Below, one piece after another: positions 33,510 through 42,237 of a stretch of 64,000 nucleotides of DNA. The position numbers were made by a program, and so were the translations under genes. Source of the stretch: Streptomyces sp. man185 (GTDB taxonomy: Bacteria; Actinomycetota; Actinomycetes; Streptomycetales; Streptomycetaceae); NCBI GenBank assembly GCA_002551355.1, contig NTHE01000022.1:1-64000 (forward strand), in the 5' to 3' direction. Under the pieces are notes generated by a model. The model was not told where the DNA came from. It saw nothing but the letters and a program-made list of their open reading frames with translations, and ran no database searches. How positions within the stretch are numbered: the first letter of the stretch is position 1; every line of letters starts with the position of its first letter.

Positions 33510-34161
33510 GGCGCCGCTCTTCGCCCCGCGCCAGCAGGGGCCCCGGGGCCAGGCGTCACGGCCTTCCGACCAGGCCGAGGAGTCCCTCCAGGCCTGGCAG
33601 CTCGACCACACCCGCGCGCCCACTGCCACCAAGATCGTGGTGGCGGGCGGATTCGGCGTCGGCAAGACGACCTTCGTCGGCTCGGTCTCCGAGATCACGC
33701 CGCTGCAGACCGAAGCGCTGATGACCCAGGCCAGCGAGGAGACCGACGACCTCTCCGCGACGCCCGACAAGACCACCACCACCGTGGCGATGGACTTCGG
33801 CCGGCTCACGCTGGAGGACGACCTCGTCCTGTACGTCTTCGGCACCCCGGGCCAGCAGCGCTTCTGGTTCATGTGGGACGACCTGGTGCGCGGGGCGATC
33901 GGCGCGGTCGTCCTCGCCGACACCCGGCGGCTTGAGGACTGCTTCCCCGCGCTCGACTACTTCGAGAGCTGCGGCCTGCCGTACATCGTGGCGGTCAACC
34001 ACTTCGAGGGGACGCCGGGTTACGCGGCGGAGGACGTCAGGGAGGCCCTGACCGTACCCCCGCAGGTGCCGATAGTGATCATGGACGCGCGTAACAGGAT
34101 CACGGTCGTCGAGTCGTTGCTCGCCCTGGTGGGCCACGCTCTCGACGTCACCCCCGCGTAG
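33490..34161 (+). CDS. cvnD: Conservon small GTPase CvnD
   Basis: This 223-residue Ras-like GTPase of the MglA/CvnD type has a P-loop GGFGVGKTTFVGSVSE, a switch region with TTTTVAMDFGR, and a G3 box DLVLYVFGTPGQQRF in which the usual DxxG is VFGTPGQQ. The specificity loop is VNHFEG where classical Ras has NKxD. It probably cycles under CvnB control and signals to the cell surface or to the adjacent flavoprotein. It is the last of the four core conservon genes and overlaps cvnC. Confidence 0.93.
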   Translation: MDSAVSEAPLFAPRQQGPRGQASRPSDQAEESLQAWQLDHTRAPTATKIVVAGGFGVGKTTFVGSVSEITPLQTEALMTQASEETDDLSATPDKTTTTVAMDFGRLTLEDDLVLYVFGTPGQQRFWFMWDDLVRGAIGAVVLADTRRLEDCFPALDYFESCGLPYIVAVNHFEGTPGYAAEDVREALTVPPQVPIVIMDARNRITVVESLLALVGHALDVTPA

Positions 34162-34203
34162 ATCGCACAGATCGCCCCGAATGAGAGACAACGGAGAGCC
34201 GCG

Positions 34204-35439
34204 ATGCGGAAGATACTCATAGTCGGAGCCGGCCAGTCCGGGCTCCAGCTGGCCCTGGGACTGCAGTCCAGAGGCTACGAAGTCACCCTGATGTCCAACC
34301 GCACCGCCGACGAGATCCGCACCGGCCGGGTCATGTCGACGCAGTGCATGTTCCACACCGCGCTCCAGCACGAGCGGGACTACCAGCTGAACTTCTGGGA
34401 GTCCCAGGCCCCGAGGATCGAGGGCCTCGGTGTCTCCGTCGCCGCCCCCGACTCCTCCCGCGCCATCGACTGGGTCGGCAAGCTGGACGGCTTCGCCCAG
34501 TCCGTCGACCAGCGCGTGAAGATGGCCGGCTGGATGGAGACCTTCGCCCAGCGCGGCGGGCAGCTCGTCATCCACGGGGCGGCCGTCTCCGACCTGGACT
34601 ACTTCTCCCGCACCTACGACCTGGTGATGGTCTCGGCCGGCAAGGGCGAGCTGGTGTCCATGTTCGGCCGGGACGCGACCCGTTCGCCGTTCGACGCCCC
34701 GCAGCGCGCGCTGGCCGTGGCGTACGTCCACGGGATGGGCCCGCGCCCCGAGCACCCGGAGTTCGACGCGGTCCGCTGCAACCTGGTGCCGGGCGTCGGC
34801 GAGCTGTTCGTGATGCCGACGCTCACCACCTCCGGCCGCGCCGACATCCTCTTCTGGGAGGGCATCCCGGGCGGTCCGCTGGACGCCTTCCAGGGCATCA
34901 AGGACCCCTCCGAGCACCTGGCGAAGACGCTGGAGCTGATGGAGAGGTTCACGCCGTGGGAGTACGCCCGCGCCACCAAGGTCGAGCTGACCGACGCCAA
35001 CGGCACCCTCGCCGGCCGTTACGCCCCCACGGTCCGCAAGCCGGTCGGCCGGCTGCCCGGCGGCGGCCTGGTCCTCGGCGTCGCGGACGTCGTCGTGGCC
35101 AACGACCCGATCACCGGCCAGGGCTCCAACTCGGCCTCCAAGTGCGCGAACGCGTACCTGGACTCGATCATCGAGCACGGTGAGAAGGAGTTCGACGCGG
35201 CGTGGATGCAGTCCACGTTCGACCGTTACTGGGAGACCGCGCAACACGTCACGAAGTGGACCAACGCGATGCTCGGCGTCCCGCCGGAGCACGTACTGAA
35301 CCTGATCGGCGCCGCCGGTCAGCTCCAGCCGGTCGCGGACCGCTTCGCCAACGGGTTCAACAACCCGGCGGACTTCGAGAACTTCTTCTACGAGCCCGAG
35401 AAGACGAACGCGTACCTGGCCTCGGTCGCCGGGGCCTGA
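34204..35439 (+). CDS. Styrene/indole-monooxygenase-like flavoprotein (StyA type)
   Basis: This 411-residue FAD-binding protein resembles the oxygenase component StyA of styrene monooxygenases. It has an N-terminal dinucleotide fold (KILIVGAGQSGLQLALGLQS), then the DEIRTGRVMSTQCMFHTALQ segment typical of this family, RADILFWEGIPGG, and the late FAD motif GVADVVVANDPITGQGSNSA. No StyB-like flavin reductase is in the window, so electron supply is unknown. It starts 42 bp after cvnD with GGAGAG upstream and ends in a strong terminator, so it is probably the fifth gene of the conservon operon. The substrate is unknown. Confidence 0.87.
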   Translation: MRKILIVGAGQSGLQLALGLQSRGYEVTLMSNRTADEIRTGRVMSTQCMFHTALQHERDYQLNFWESQAPRIEGLGVSVAAPDSSRAIDWVGKLDGFAQSVDQRVKMAGWMETFAQRGGQLVIHGAAVSDLDYFSRTYDLVMVSAGKGELVSMFGRDATRSPFDAPQRALAVAYVHGMGPRPEHPEFDAVRCNLVPGVGELFVMPTLTTSGRADILFWEGIPGGPLDAFQGIKDPSEHLAKTLELMERFTPWEYARATKVELTDANGTLAGRYAPTVRKPVGRLPGGGLVLGVADVVVANDPITGQGSNSASKCANAYLDSIIEHGEKEFDAAWMQSTFDRYWETAQHVTKWTNAMLGVPPEHVLNLIGAAGQLQPVADRFANGFNNPADFENFFYEPEKTNAYLASVAGA

Positions 35440-35454
35440 GCCTCCCGATCACCG

Positions 35455-35495
35455 CCTCGGCGGCCGGACCCGCACCGCCGGTCCGGCCGCCGAGG
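35455..35495. terminator. Perfect 16-bp bidirectional stem-loop
   Basis: Arms 35455-35470 and 35480-35495 are complementary (CCTCGGCGGCCGGACC) around a 9-base loop and are followed by GCTTT. It separates the flavoprotein gene from the convergent NlpC/P60 gene. Confidence 0.85.
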
Positions 35496-35512
35496 GCTTT
35501 CCGCGGCCGTTG

Positions 35513-36766
35513 CTACGGGGCGTCCGGCGCGGTGTCCGCGCTGTAGCCGGTGTCCGCGCCGACGCGGGCGCCCTGGGGGAGTTCCGGGCGCGTGTACGCG
35601 GACAGGGGCGCGCCGCCCGGGTCGGGGCGTACGGCGCCCAGCAGTGGGTTCGACGCCAGCGGTGAGACCTTGACCTTCGTGCCGGGACGGGGCGCCTGCA
35701 CCACCAGGCCGTCGCCGATGTACAGCGCCACATGGGTCGCCTTCGGGAAGTAGATCACCAGGTCCCCTGGGCGCAGGGCCGACACCGGCACCTTCGGGAG
35801 CTCCTTCCACTGCTCCTGCGAGGTGCGCGGGATTCCCCGCCCGGCCGCCGACCAGGCCTGGGACGTGAGCCCGGAGCAGTCGAAGGAATCGGGCCCCTCG
35901 GCCCCCCACACGTACGGCTTGCCGATCTGCCGGACCGCGTATGTCACGGCGTCGCCGCCCTGCCGGGTGGGCGGCCGGGTGGAGCTGAGCGCCCCGGAGG
36001 CCACCAGCTCGCGCTGGGCCTTGTCCACACCCTGCTGTTCGAGACCGGCGAGCTGGGCGATCTGCTCCTCGGAGAGTGTGGCGAGCAGCCCTTCGACCTC
36101 CTTCAGCCTGCCGTTCACGGCATCGCGCTGCTTCTCCTGCCGCGCGACCAGCTTCTTCTGCTGGTCCAGGGCCTTGCGAGAGGCGGCGGCGAGCGTGTCG
36201 GCCCGCCGGGCGGTTTCGGTGAGCCGGTCCACCGTCGCCGCGCGGTTGGCGGCCAGCCGCCCCACGACATGGCTCTGGTCCAAGGCCCGCTGGGGGTCGT
36301 GGGCCAGCAGCAGCCGGAGAAACGCGGAGAACTCGGTGCGCCCCCGGTACTGCTCCCTGGCCAGCCGCCCTGCGTCCCCGCGGCTGACCTCCAGCGCGGC
36401 CCGCGCCTTCGCCAGGTCCGCGTCCACCTTCTTCACCTGCGCGGTGCGCTGCTTCAGCTTCTCGGCGGTGGCGTTGTAGGTCTCGCTCGCCTCCTCTGCC
36501 GCCCGGTAGCGGGTCTGCAGCTCACGCAGCAGGGCGACGACGCTCTTGGGCGCCTCGGGGGCGGCGAGGGCGGTCTCGGCGTCGACCTCCGCCGCGTCCG
36601 TCCCGTCGGCTTCCTCCGTCGCGTCCGGGTCGGCCGTCTCCTCCGCGAGGGGTGCGGAATCCTCGGACGGTGCGGGGCCCGGCTCGGCCGACGCGGTGGT
36701 GGGGGAGACCGTGAGCGCCGCGGCCAGCGCGGTCGTGCAGACCGCGCGCAGGAGCCTGCCTGACAC
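35513..36766 (-). CDS. Secreted NlpC/P60 peptidoglycan hydrolase with coiled coil
   Basis: The 417-residue protein has a signal peptide (LLRAVCTTALAAALTVSPTTASA), a low-complexity acidic stretch, a long coiled coil (about 80-250) and a C-terminal NlpC/P60 endopeptidase. The catalytic Cys is in DSFDCSGLTSQAW (about 294), His in ATHVALYIGDG (about 345), and a polar third residue follows. This matches RipA/PcsB-type hydrolases that cut peptide stems at division sites, with the coiled coil as an inhibitory or docking region. The GTG start at 36766 has an ideal GGAGGT 7 bases upstream. That site is folded into a small hairpin. Confidence 0.9.
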   Translation of the reverse strand: MSGRLLRAVCTTALAAALTVSPTTASAEPGPAPSEDSAPLAEETADPDATEEADGTDAAEVDAETALAAPEAPKSVVALLRELQTRYRAAEEASETYNATAEKLKQRTAQVKKVDADLAKARAALEVSRGDAGRLAREQYRGRTEFSAFLRLLLAHDPQRALDQSHVVGRLAANRAATVDRLTETARRADTLAAASRKALDQQKKLVARQEKQRDAVNGRLKEVEGLLATLSEEQIAQLAGLEQQGVDKAQRELVASGALSSTRPPTRQGGDAVTYAVRQIGKPYVWGAEGPDSFDCSGLTSQAWSAAGRGIPRTSQEQWKELPKVPVSALRPGDLVIYFPKATHVALYIGDGLVVQAPRPGTKVKVSPLASNPLLGAVRPDPGGAPLSAYTRPELPQGARVGADTGYSADTAPDAP

Positions 36767-36772
36767 GACATC

Positions 36773-36787
36773 ACCTCCGTTACGGAG
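36773..36787 (-). promoter_or_regulatory. Hairpin sequestering the ribosome-binding site of the NlpC gene
   Basis: In the mRNA, CTCCG-TAA-CGGAG (36787 to 36775) folds a 5-bp GC-rich stem whose 3' arm is the GGAGG Shine-Dalgarno. This could damp translation of a potentially lytic enzyme. The stem is short, so the effect may be modest. Confidence 0.4.
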
Positions 36788-36937
36788 ACGCAGCCCGGCA
36801 ACAGGCTCGTCCAAAAGTGAGCGAATCCCATTAATCCGGTCACTCGTCGTCAGGTGATGCAAGCACCGAAGGGCGCGCCGCCCGGAGATCCCCCCGGACG
36901 GCGGCGGCCGTGGTGCTCGTGGCGAAGGGCCCGGGGC

Positions 36938-39847
36938 TCAGGCCACCGGGAAGGCGTAGAAGGACCTGCCCCGCTGGACGACGGCGGTCTCCCCGACGGC
37001 GAGCACCCGGTACCACGCGCTGACCGTCGCCCCCTTCGCATCGGCCGACCCGATGTCCTGGAACTTCCACAGCCGCTCGCCGTCGGCCGCCGAGAACGCC
37101 GTGACCTGGACGGCGTCGGCCGCGATCAGGGTCTTCTCGCTGCCGCTCAGGGTGAGCGACGGGGCGTTCCCGATGCCCGGCACCTCCGTGGAGCGCCGCC
37201 ACACGAGCCGGCCGCTCTCCCGCTCCACCGCGCCGACCAGCCGGCTGCGTTCGGTGGTGTGAATCAGGGGCCCGGCGACCAGGGGGGTGCCGAACACGGA
37301 ATCCTCGCTGCCCTCGACGCGCCACAGCGGCTTGGAGGTGTCCGCCTCGAAGGCCTGGAGATCCGTGCCGACCGCCGCGTACAGCGTCCCGTCCTCGTCG
37401 CCCGCGGTGGCCGCTTGGGGGGAGGCCGCGCCGTACTGCTTGGTCCACAGCAGCTCGCCGGTCTTCTGGTCGAACGAGCGGACCGACCCCTTCCCCTTCT
37501 TGACCTCGGCCGCCGTCAGGCTGACCGCGTCCTGCCGTACGAGGACGTCGGCGGAGCGCTCCGCGACCACCCGGTAGGCGGGGGCGCCGGGGTCGCGGCC
37601 CGCCGGCACGGAGGTCCGCCACAGCTCCTTGCGCTGCACGATGTCGTACGCGAAGAAGTAGGCCTCGACGACCTCCTTGTCCTTGCCCCTCTTCTTGCCC
37701 TTCTTCGGCTTCGGAGCCTTCACGGTGACCGTGTGCGACCCGGTGAACCAGATGACCGGCCCGGAACTCCCGGCCAGCCGCCCGACGGTGAGGTCCGGCA
37801 GGTCCTCGAAGGCGTCGGTGTAGCGCACGCGGTGCACGACCTTGCCGTTCTCCGGCGACAGCCACAGGAACTCCGTCGGGCTCGCCACGAAGACCAGATC
37901 GGCGCCCGCCGCCAGCGCGGCCTGCCCCTCCGCGGCGTCCGCGCGCTGCCACAGCCGCTTGCCGGTGCGCAGGTCCACGGCGCTGGCCTGGCTCTCGCTG
38001 GTCACCACGAGCAGCTTGTCCTGCCAGACGGCGGTGGTGAGCGGGGCCGACTCGGATGCCGGGTGCGCGTAGATCCAGCGCGGCTCGGGGGCCTGCCCCG
38101 CGATCGTACGGCGGGGCTTGGGCGCGGGCTTGTCGTCCGTCGCCTCCGCGGTGTCCCCGGAGCCGAGCGCGGCGACCGAACCGCCGCCCACGATCAGCCC
38201 GCCGACGGCCGCCGCCGCGATGGTCAGCAGGGTCCGGCGGCTCGCGCCGGGGTCGGGCGCCGGGGCCGGTGCGGGCGGCAGCGGCAACGACACCATCGGG
38301 CCGCCGCCGGGGCCGCCCGGACCCGCGGGCCCGGCCGGGAGGGCGGCCGCGGGATACGGGGCGGGTCCGCCGTACGTGTGGCCCGGCTGCTGCTGGGCGA
38401 CGGGTGCGGAGGGCAGGGCGGGCGGCGCGGGGTGGACCGCCGGGAGGGCGCCGGGGGCCTGGGGTGCGGTGAGTTGGTGGGGAAGCGCGAGCTGGGTGGT
38501 CGGGCGGTCGTTCCGCGGCGGCCGTGGCCCGGTGTTGAGGAACCGGGTGGTGCCCCGGTCCTCGCCCTCACCGATCTCCCCGTCATCCGGGGACGCGGGC
38601 ACCGGCGCGCCGGCGGGGGCCCGGGGCGCGGACGCGGGCACCAGCGCGTCCGACGGCCGGGCGTCCTGCGGTCCCGGGGTCACGGGGCTCCGCGTGGCTT
38701 CCGGGGCCACGGCGGCTCCCACCGGCGGCGCGGGCGCGTCCACCGGGGACGCCGGCGCGTCCGACGGCCGGGTGTCCTCGGGCTCCGGGCCCTCGTGCGC
38801 GCTCACCGGCTCCTGGGTCGCGCGGGGGTCTTCGGGCCGGGCGTCCTCAGGAGCGGGAGGAGTATCGGCGTGCCCGGCCGCGTCCGCTTGCTCGGCCTCC
38901 CCGGCAGCAGGGGCCCCGGCTTCCTCCTCCGGCACCTCCAGTGCCAGGACCCGCGCCTCCTGGTCCGCGACCGCCGCCGCGAGCGCTTCGGGCAGCCAGC
39001 CGCCCCGGGCGAGGCCCGCCGCGCCCTCCAGGGCCAGTTCGGCGGCGACCGCGCCGGCCGTGGGGCGCTCGGCCGGGTCCTTCGCCAGGCAGCTCGCGAC
39101 CAGCTCGCGCAACTCCTGTGGTACGGAGTCGAGTTCGGGCTCGTCCTCGGCGATCCGGCGAGCGGCCTCCTCGGCCGGACCCTCCGTGAACGGGGTGGTC
39201 CCGGTTGCCGCGTACGCCAGGAGCAGCCCCAGGACGAACAGGTCGGAGGCGGCCGAGACCTCCTTGCCCTCGATCTGCTCGGGCGTCAGATAGCCCAGCC
39301 GTACCGAGAGCTGGCCGCCCGGCCTGGCCTCCGCCGAGGCGGCCGCGCCCAGCGGGCCGAAAGCAGTGAGGCGGGGGCCGTCGGCGGCCAGCAGCACCGT
39401 GCCGGGGGCCAGGCCCTGGAGCACGGACCCGGCGGCGTGCACCCGGGAGAGGATCTCGGCGATGCCCGCGCCCAGTATCCGCAGGGCCCGCTCGGGCAGC
39501 GGACCGGCGATGCCGATCGCCTCGGCCAGCGGCAGTGCGGGGACGTAACCCGCCGCCGTCCAGAGCGGTTCCGTCCCGTCGGCGGGCGTCCCCGCCGGAT
39601 CGCCGGCGCCCAGGGGCGGGGCCACCCAGCCGCCCGCGAGGCGCTCGGCGGTGCGGGCCTCGGCCTGGAAGCGGCGGCTGAAGACCGGTACGGCGGCCAG
39701 TTCGGGGCGTGCGGCGGTGATGAGGGCCACCTCGCCGGACGCGGTGTCCCGGGCCACGTACCGCACGGCGCTCGCGCCTTCGTCGAAGCGGGCCAGCGCG
39801 GTGAAGCGGCCGAAGCGGCGTGGATCGTCCTGACGCAGCGCCTCCAT
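36938..39847 (-). CDS. Pseudokinase - transmembrane - PQQ-type beta-propeller protein
   Basis: This 969-residue protein has three parts. Residues 10-270 resemble a Ser/Thr kinase but are degenerate: the beta-3 lysine motif reads EVALITAARP (Lys lost), the catalytic loop reads GLAPGTVLLAADG without HRD, and DFG is replaced by TAFGP. The APE-like YLTPEQIEGKEVSAASDLFV is kept. A Pro/Ala linker (about 285-530) and a membrane helix (TLLTIAAAAVGGLIVGGGSV) follow. The outer domain (about 595-969) has PQQ-type beta-propeller repeats (DLRTGKRLWQRAD, FDQKTGELLWTKQY, FEADTSKPLWRVEG, ERESGRLVWRR). It probably senses or scaffolds at the cell surface rather than phosphorylating. A GGGGG ribosome-binding site precedes ATG 39847. 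Confidence 0.88.
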   Translation of the reverse strand: MEALRQDDPRRFGRFTALARFDEGASAVRYVARDTASGEVALITAARPELAAVPVFSRRFQAEARTAERLAGGWVAPPLGAGDPAGTPADGTEPLWTAAGYVPALPLAEAIGIAGPLPERALRILGAGIAEILSRVHAAGSVLQGLAPGTVLLAADGPRLTAFGPLGAAASAEARPGGQLSVRLGYLTPEQIEGKEVSAASDLFVLGLLLAYAATGTTPFTEGPAEEAARRIAEDEPELDSVPQELRELVASCLAKDPAERPTAGAVAAELALEGAAGLARGGWLPEALAAAVADQEARVLALEVPEEEAGAPAAGEAEQADAAGHADTPPAPEDARPEDPRATQEPVSAHEGPEPEDTRPSDAPASPVDAPAPPVGAAVAPEATRSPVTPGPQDARPSDALVPASAPRAPAGAPVPASPDDGEIGEGEDRGTTRFLNTGPRPPRNDRPTTQLALPHQLTAPQAPGALPAVHPAPPALPSAPVAQQQPGHTYGGPAPYPAAALPAGPAGPGGPGGGPMVSLPLPPAPAPAPDPGASRRTLLTIAAAAVGGLIVGGGSVAALGSGDTAEATDDKPAPKPRRTIAGQAPEPRWIYAHPASESAPLTTAVWQDKLLVVTSESQASAVDLRTGKRLWQRADAAEGQAALAAGADLVFVASPTEFLWLSPENGKVVHRVRYTDAFEDLPDLTVGRLAGSSGPVIWFTGSHTVTVKAPKPKKGKKRGKDKEVVEAYFFAYDIVQRKELWRTSVPAGRDPGAPAYRVVAERSADVLVRQDAVSLTAAEVKKGKGSVRSFDQKTGELLWTKQYGAASPQAATAGDEDGTLYAAVGTDLQAFEADTSKPLWRVEGSEDSVFGTPLVAGPLIHTTERSRLVGAVERESGRLVWRRSTEVPGIGNAPSLTLSGSEKTLIAADAVQVTAFSAADGERLWKFQDIGSADAKGATVSAWYRVLAVGETAVVQRGRSFYAFPVA

Positions 39848-39973
39848 GGCGCACCCCCTTGTGACCGTTGTACGGCGACCGGATGGCCCGTCCCCGGCGC
39901 CTGACCGTCGATCTTAGGGCCTGCGGCCCCGCGGACGGCCCGTCCGCCGCACAGTCGTGGCCCCGCCCGCCGC

Positions 39974-40249
39974 TCAGTCCCGGCTCGGCGGCTTGGACCA
40001 GGGCCACTTGAGCGTGCGGTGCTCCCGGCCGCCGGGGGCGTACTCGTACACCCAGCCGCGCTGGAGGCCGAGCCGCTTGGTGTAGCCGGCCGGGACCCGC
40101 TGGTAGGCGTACACCGTGGCGGGGCCGCCGTCGGGGGAGGGCACCGGGACCTCGTACCACTTCGGCGGGTGGCCGGTCGGGCCCAGCAGGATCGGCAGGA
40201 TCCGGCCGTCCAGGGGGCCGCCGCGGAAAGGGGTGTTCTCGCTCTTCAC
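39974..40249 (-). CDS. Small protein of unknown function, operon with TetR
   Basis: This 91-residue protein starts at GTG 40249, only 4 bp after the TetR stop, and so lies third in the aurF-tetR operon. It opens with FRGGPLDGRILPILLG, a GGPLDG motif seen in several short hypothetical families. It continues with PPKWYEVPVPSPDGGPATVY and a basic, aromatic C-terminus (EHRTLKWPWSKPP). No domain is recognised. No signal peptide is present. Confidence 0.7.
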   Translation of the reverse strand: MKSENTPFRGGPLDGRILPILLGPTGHPPKWYEVPVPSPDGGPATVYAYQRVPAGYTKRLGLQRGWVYEYAPGGREHRTLKWPWSKPPSRD

Positions 40250-40253
40250 CCGG

Positions 40254-41030
40254 TCAGTCTGACGCAGGGGACGCGGGCAGCAGGTGTGCCGCCTCCGCGA
40301 CGACCGGAATCACCCGTTCCGCCAGCTGCCCGGCCGGGCCGTCGGAGGTCTCCAGGGCCAACAGGTCGTTCACCACCGCCGCGGTCTCCGGGTCCGTGGC
40401 GGCGGTCGCGGCGAGCAGGGCGATCAGGTGGTCGACCAGCCAGCCGCGCAGCTCGGCCGCGGCCGGCTGCTTCCCGTCGTCCAGCCAGATCAGCGAGGCC
40501 GCCTCGACGGCCGCGATCCAGCTGCGCACCATCATCCGCAGTCTCGGCCCGGCGAGCCGCTCCCCGGACCCGCCGAACCGCCCGAGGTGGCGCAGGATCT
40601 CGTCGGCCGCCGCCCGGCGCACCCCGTCCACGATCGTCGTCGTACGGGAGGTCTCCACGACGCTGCCGCCGCGCAGCAGGGCGCTGAACCCGGTGTCGTG
40701 CTCGTCGACGAAGCGCAGATAGCGGTCCAGGACCCGGGCGACCCGCTCGGTCGGCGGGCCCACCGGCGGTTCGGTGAAGCACAGCGTCAGCTCGTCGGCC
40801 GCCGAACCGAGCGCGGCCTCGTACAACTGCTGCCGCCCGCCCGGGAAGTAGCGGTAGACGAGGGGCCGGGACACCCCGGCCGCCACCGCGACCTCGTCGA
40901 GCGAGACCTCGTCGGGCGCCCGGTGGGCGAAGAGGCCGAGCGCGGCGAGCAGCAGCTGGGCGCGCCGCTCCTCGACGCTGAGCCTGCGGTACGTCGCCCG
41001 GGGCGGCGGGACTGCGGCGGTGGAGGTCAT
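40254..41030 (-). CDS. TetR/AcrR-family transcriptional regulator
   Basis: The 258-residue regulator has an N-terminal TetR helix-turn-helix (RAQLLLAALGLFAHRAPDEV, then SLDEVAVAAGVSRPLVYRYFPGG) and a large helical ligand domain. It starts 34 bp after the AurF-type gene on the same strand and is followed at 4 bp by a small gene. It probably represses this operon and perhaps the divergent diiron gene through the 42001-42237 spacer. The start is ATG 41030; an upstream in-frame alternative adds 11 residues. Confidence 0.9.
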   Translation of the reverse strand: MTSTAAVPPPRATYRRLSVEERRAQLLLAALGLFAHRAPDEVSLDEVAVAAGVSRPLVYRYFPGGRQQLYEAALGSAADELTLCFTEPPVGPPTERVARVLDRYLRFVDEHDTGFSALLRGGSVVETSRTTTIVDGVRRAAADEILRHLGRFGGSGERLAGPRLRMMVRSWIAAVEAASLIWLDDGKQPAAAELRGWLVDHLIALLAATAATDPETAAVVNDLLALETSDGPAGQLAERVIPVVAEAAHLLPASPASD

Positions 41031-41064
41031 GCCACCGAGCCTAAGCGCTGACCCGCGATACACC

Positions 41065-42000
41065 TCAGGCCAGCAGACCGGAGCTTCGCCACAGTCGGCG
41101 GCCGACGCCGTTCAGCAGCCCGATGTCGTCGAAGAAGTCCGTCAGCCGCTTGGAGCCGGTCTGCATGACCTCCCTGCGGTGGCCGCTCGCCTTCACCTGG
41201 GCGACGGCCTCGCGGCGGTCCAGGCCGACGTTCTCGTACACCTGCGGGTTGACGAAGCAGACGGAGAAGACCCGGGCCGCCTCGCCGCAGCTGACCTTGG
41301 TCAGTTCGCGCTCCCAGCGCGGGGCGGTCACCATCTGGCGGCGCAGCTCCTCCCGGGCGTACCGGACGTGCCGGGCCTCCTCGATGACGTGGATCCGGGT
41401 CACGCCGCGCACCAGGGTCTGCACGCGGTCGTCCGGGAAGGTCAGGCGCTGCATCCAGTCGAGGATCTCCTCGCCGAGCAGGGTCGCGGCGAACGAACCG
41501 GGGGTGGTGGAGACGGTCTTCAGGACCCGCGCGAGGTTGTGGTAGACGCGCGGCACCGGATACGTCGGGGCGCCGCCCCAGTCGATCATGCGGCCGAACA
41601 TCATCGAGTGCCGGCACTCGTCGGCTATCTCCGTGAGCGCGTAGCGGACGTGGTTGCTGGTCACCGGCTTGTCGTAGATGTGCCGGACCAGAAGCTGCAT
41701 CAGGATGATCTCGAACCAGATGCCGAGCGAGGCCAGTGCGGCCCCCTCGTGCCGGGACAGGTCGAGGCGCTGCTCCTCGGACATGCGGTCCCACATCGGG
41801 GTTCCGTACAGCGAGAGCAGCTCCGGCGGCCAGAACCACCTGCCCTCCTCGACGGCCGAGTCCCAGTCGAGTTCGGTGTCGGGGTCGAAGGAGTGCTTGG
41901 CCGAGGATTCGAGCAGTCGCAGGGCGATCTGCTCGCGGTCGCGGAGCGGCCCGAGCGCGTCGCGGAGCACGGTCACATCGCGAGCGGTGACGGTCGTCAT
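41065..42000 (-). CDS. AurF-type diiron oxygenase
   Basis: This 311-residue helical protein matches the AurF/p-aminobenzoate N-oxygenase family of diiron enzymes. Ligand-rich motifs are ALTEIADECRHSMMFGR (EIADECRHS), the GEEILDWMQ helix and VIEEARHVRYAREELRRQM. These motifs supply the Glu/His ligands for two irons. The N-terminal ELLSLYGTPMWDRMSEEQRL resembles the same region in the divergent diiron gene, so the two are likely paralogues. The family oxidises aryl amines to nitro groups, but there is no biosynthetic cluster here. The substrate is unknown. It is first in an operon with TetR and a small protein. Confidence 0.85.
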   Translation of the reverse strand: MTTVTARDVTVLRDALGPLRDREQIALRLLESSAKHSFDPDTELDWDSAVEEGRWFWPPELLSLYGTPMWDRMSEEQRLDLSRHEGAALASLGIWFEIILMQLLVRHIYDKPVTSNHVRYALTEIADECRHSMMFGRMIDWGGAPTYPVPRVYHNLARVLKTVSTTPGSFAATLLGEEILDWMQRLTFPDDRVQTLVRGVTRIHVIEEARHVRYAREELRRQMVTAPRWERELTKVSCGEAARVFSVCFVNPQVYENVGLDRREAVAQVKASGHRREVMQTGSKRLTDFFDDIGLLNGVGRRLWRSSGLLA

Positions 42001-42237
42001 GGCGGGAGCACCTCACACAGGGGTTGCCGGGCACGGGAGTTGCCGACGGTCGCCCCTTATGAGACTGCCTGTCAGCAAGGCCGTCAATCCCTTGCGCACG
42101 ACTCCGTGCGACTTGTTGACCCGATGTCTACCAACGTGTGAACCTGCCGGGGAGGCGGCTGATGCACGCGCTCAACTGCCCGCTGAGTCATGGAACTTGT
42201 CGATCACGTCGAGCCAGTCGAGGCGAAGGAGCCGCCC

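Noticed and set aside
36767-36937. c-di-AMP (ydaO) riboswitch before the NlpC/P60 gene, expected from other Streptomyces wall hydrolases
   Set aside because: I could not find the conserved ydaO core blocks in this leader, which is also too short. Only a small hairpin over the ribosome-binding site is present.
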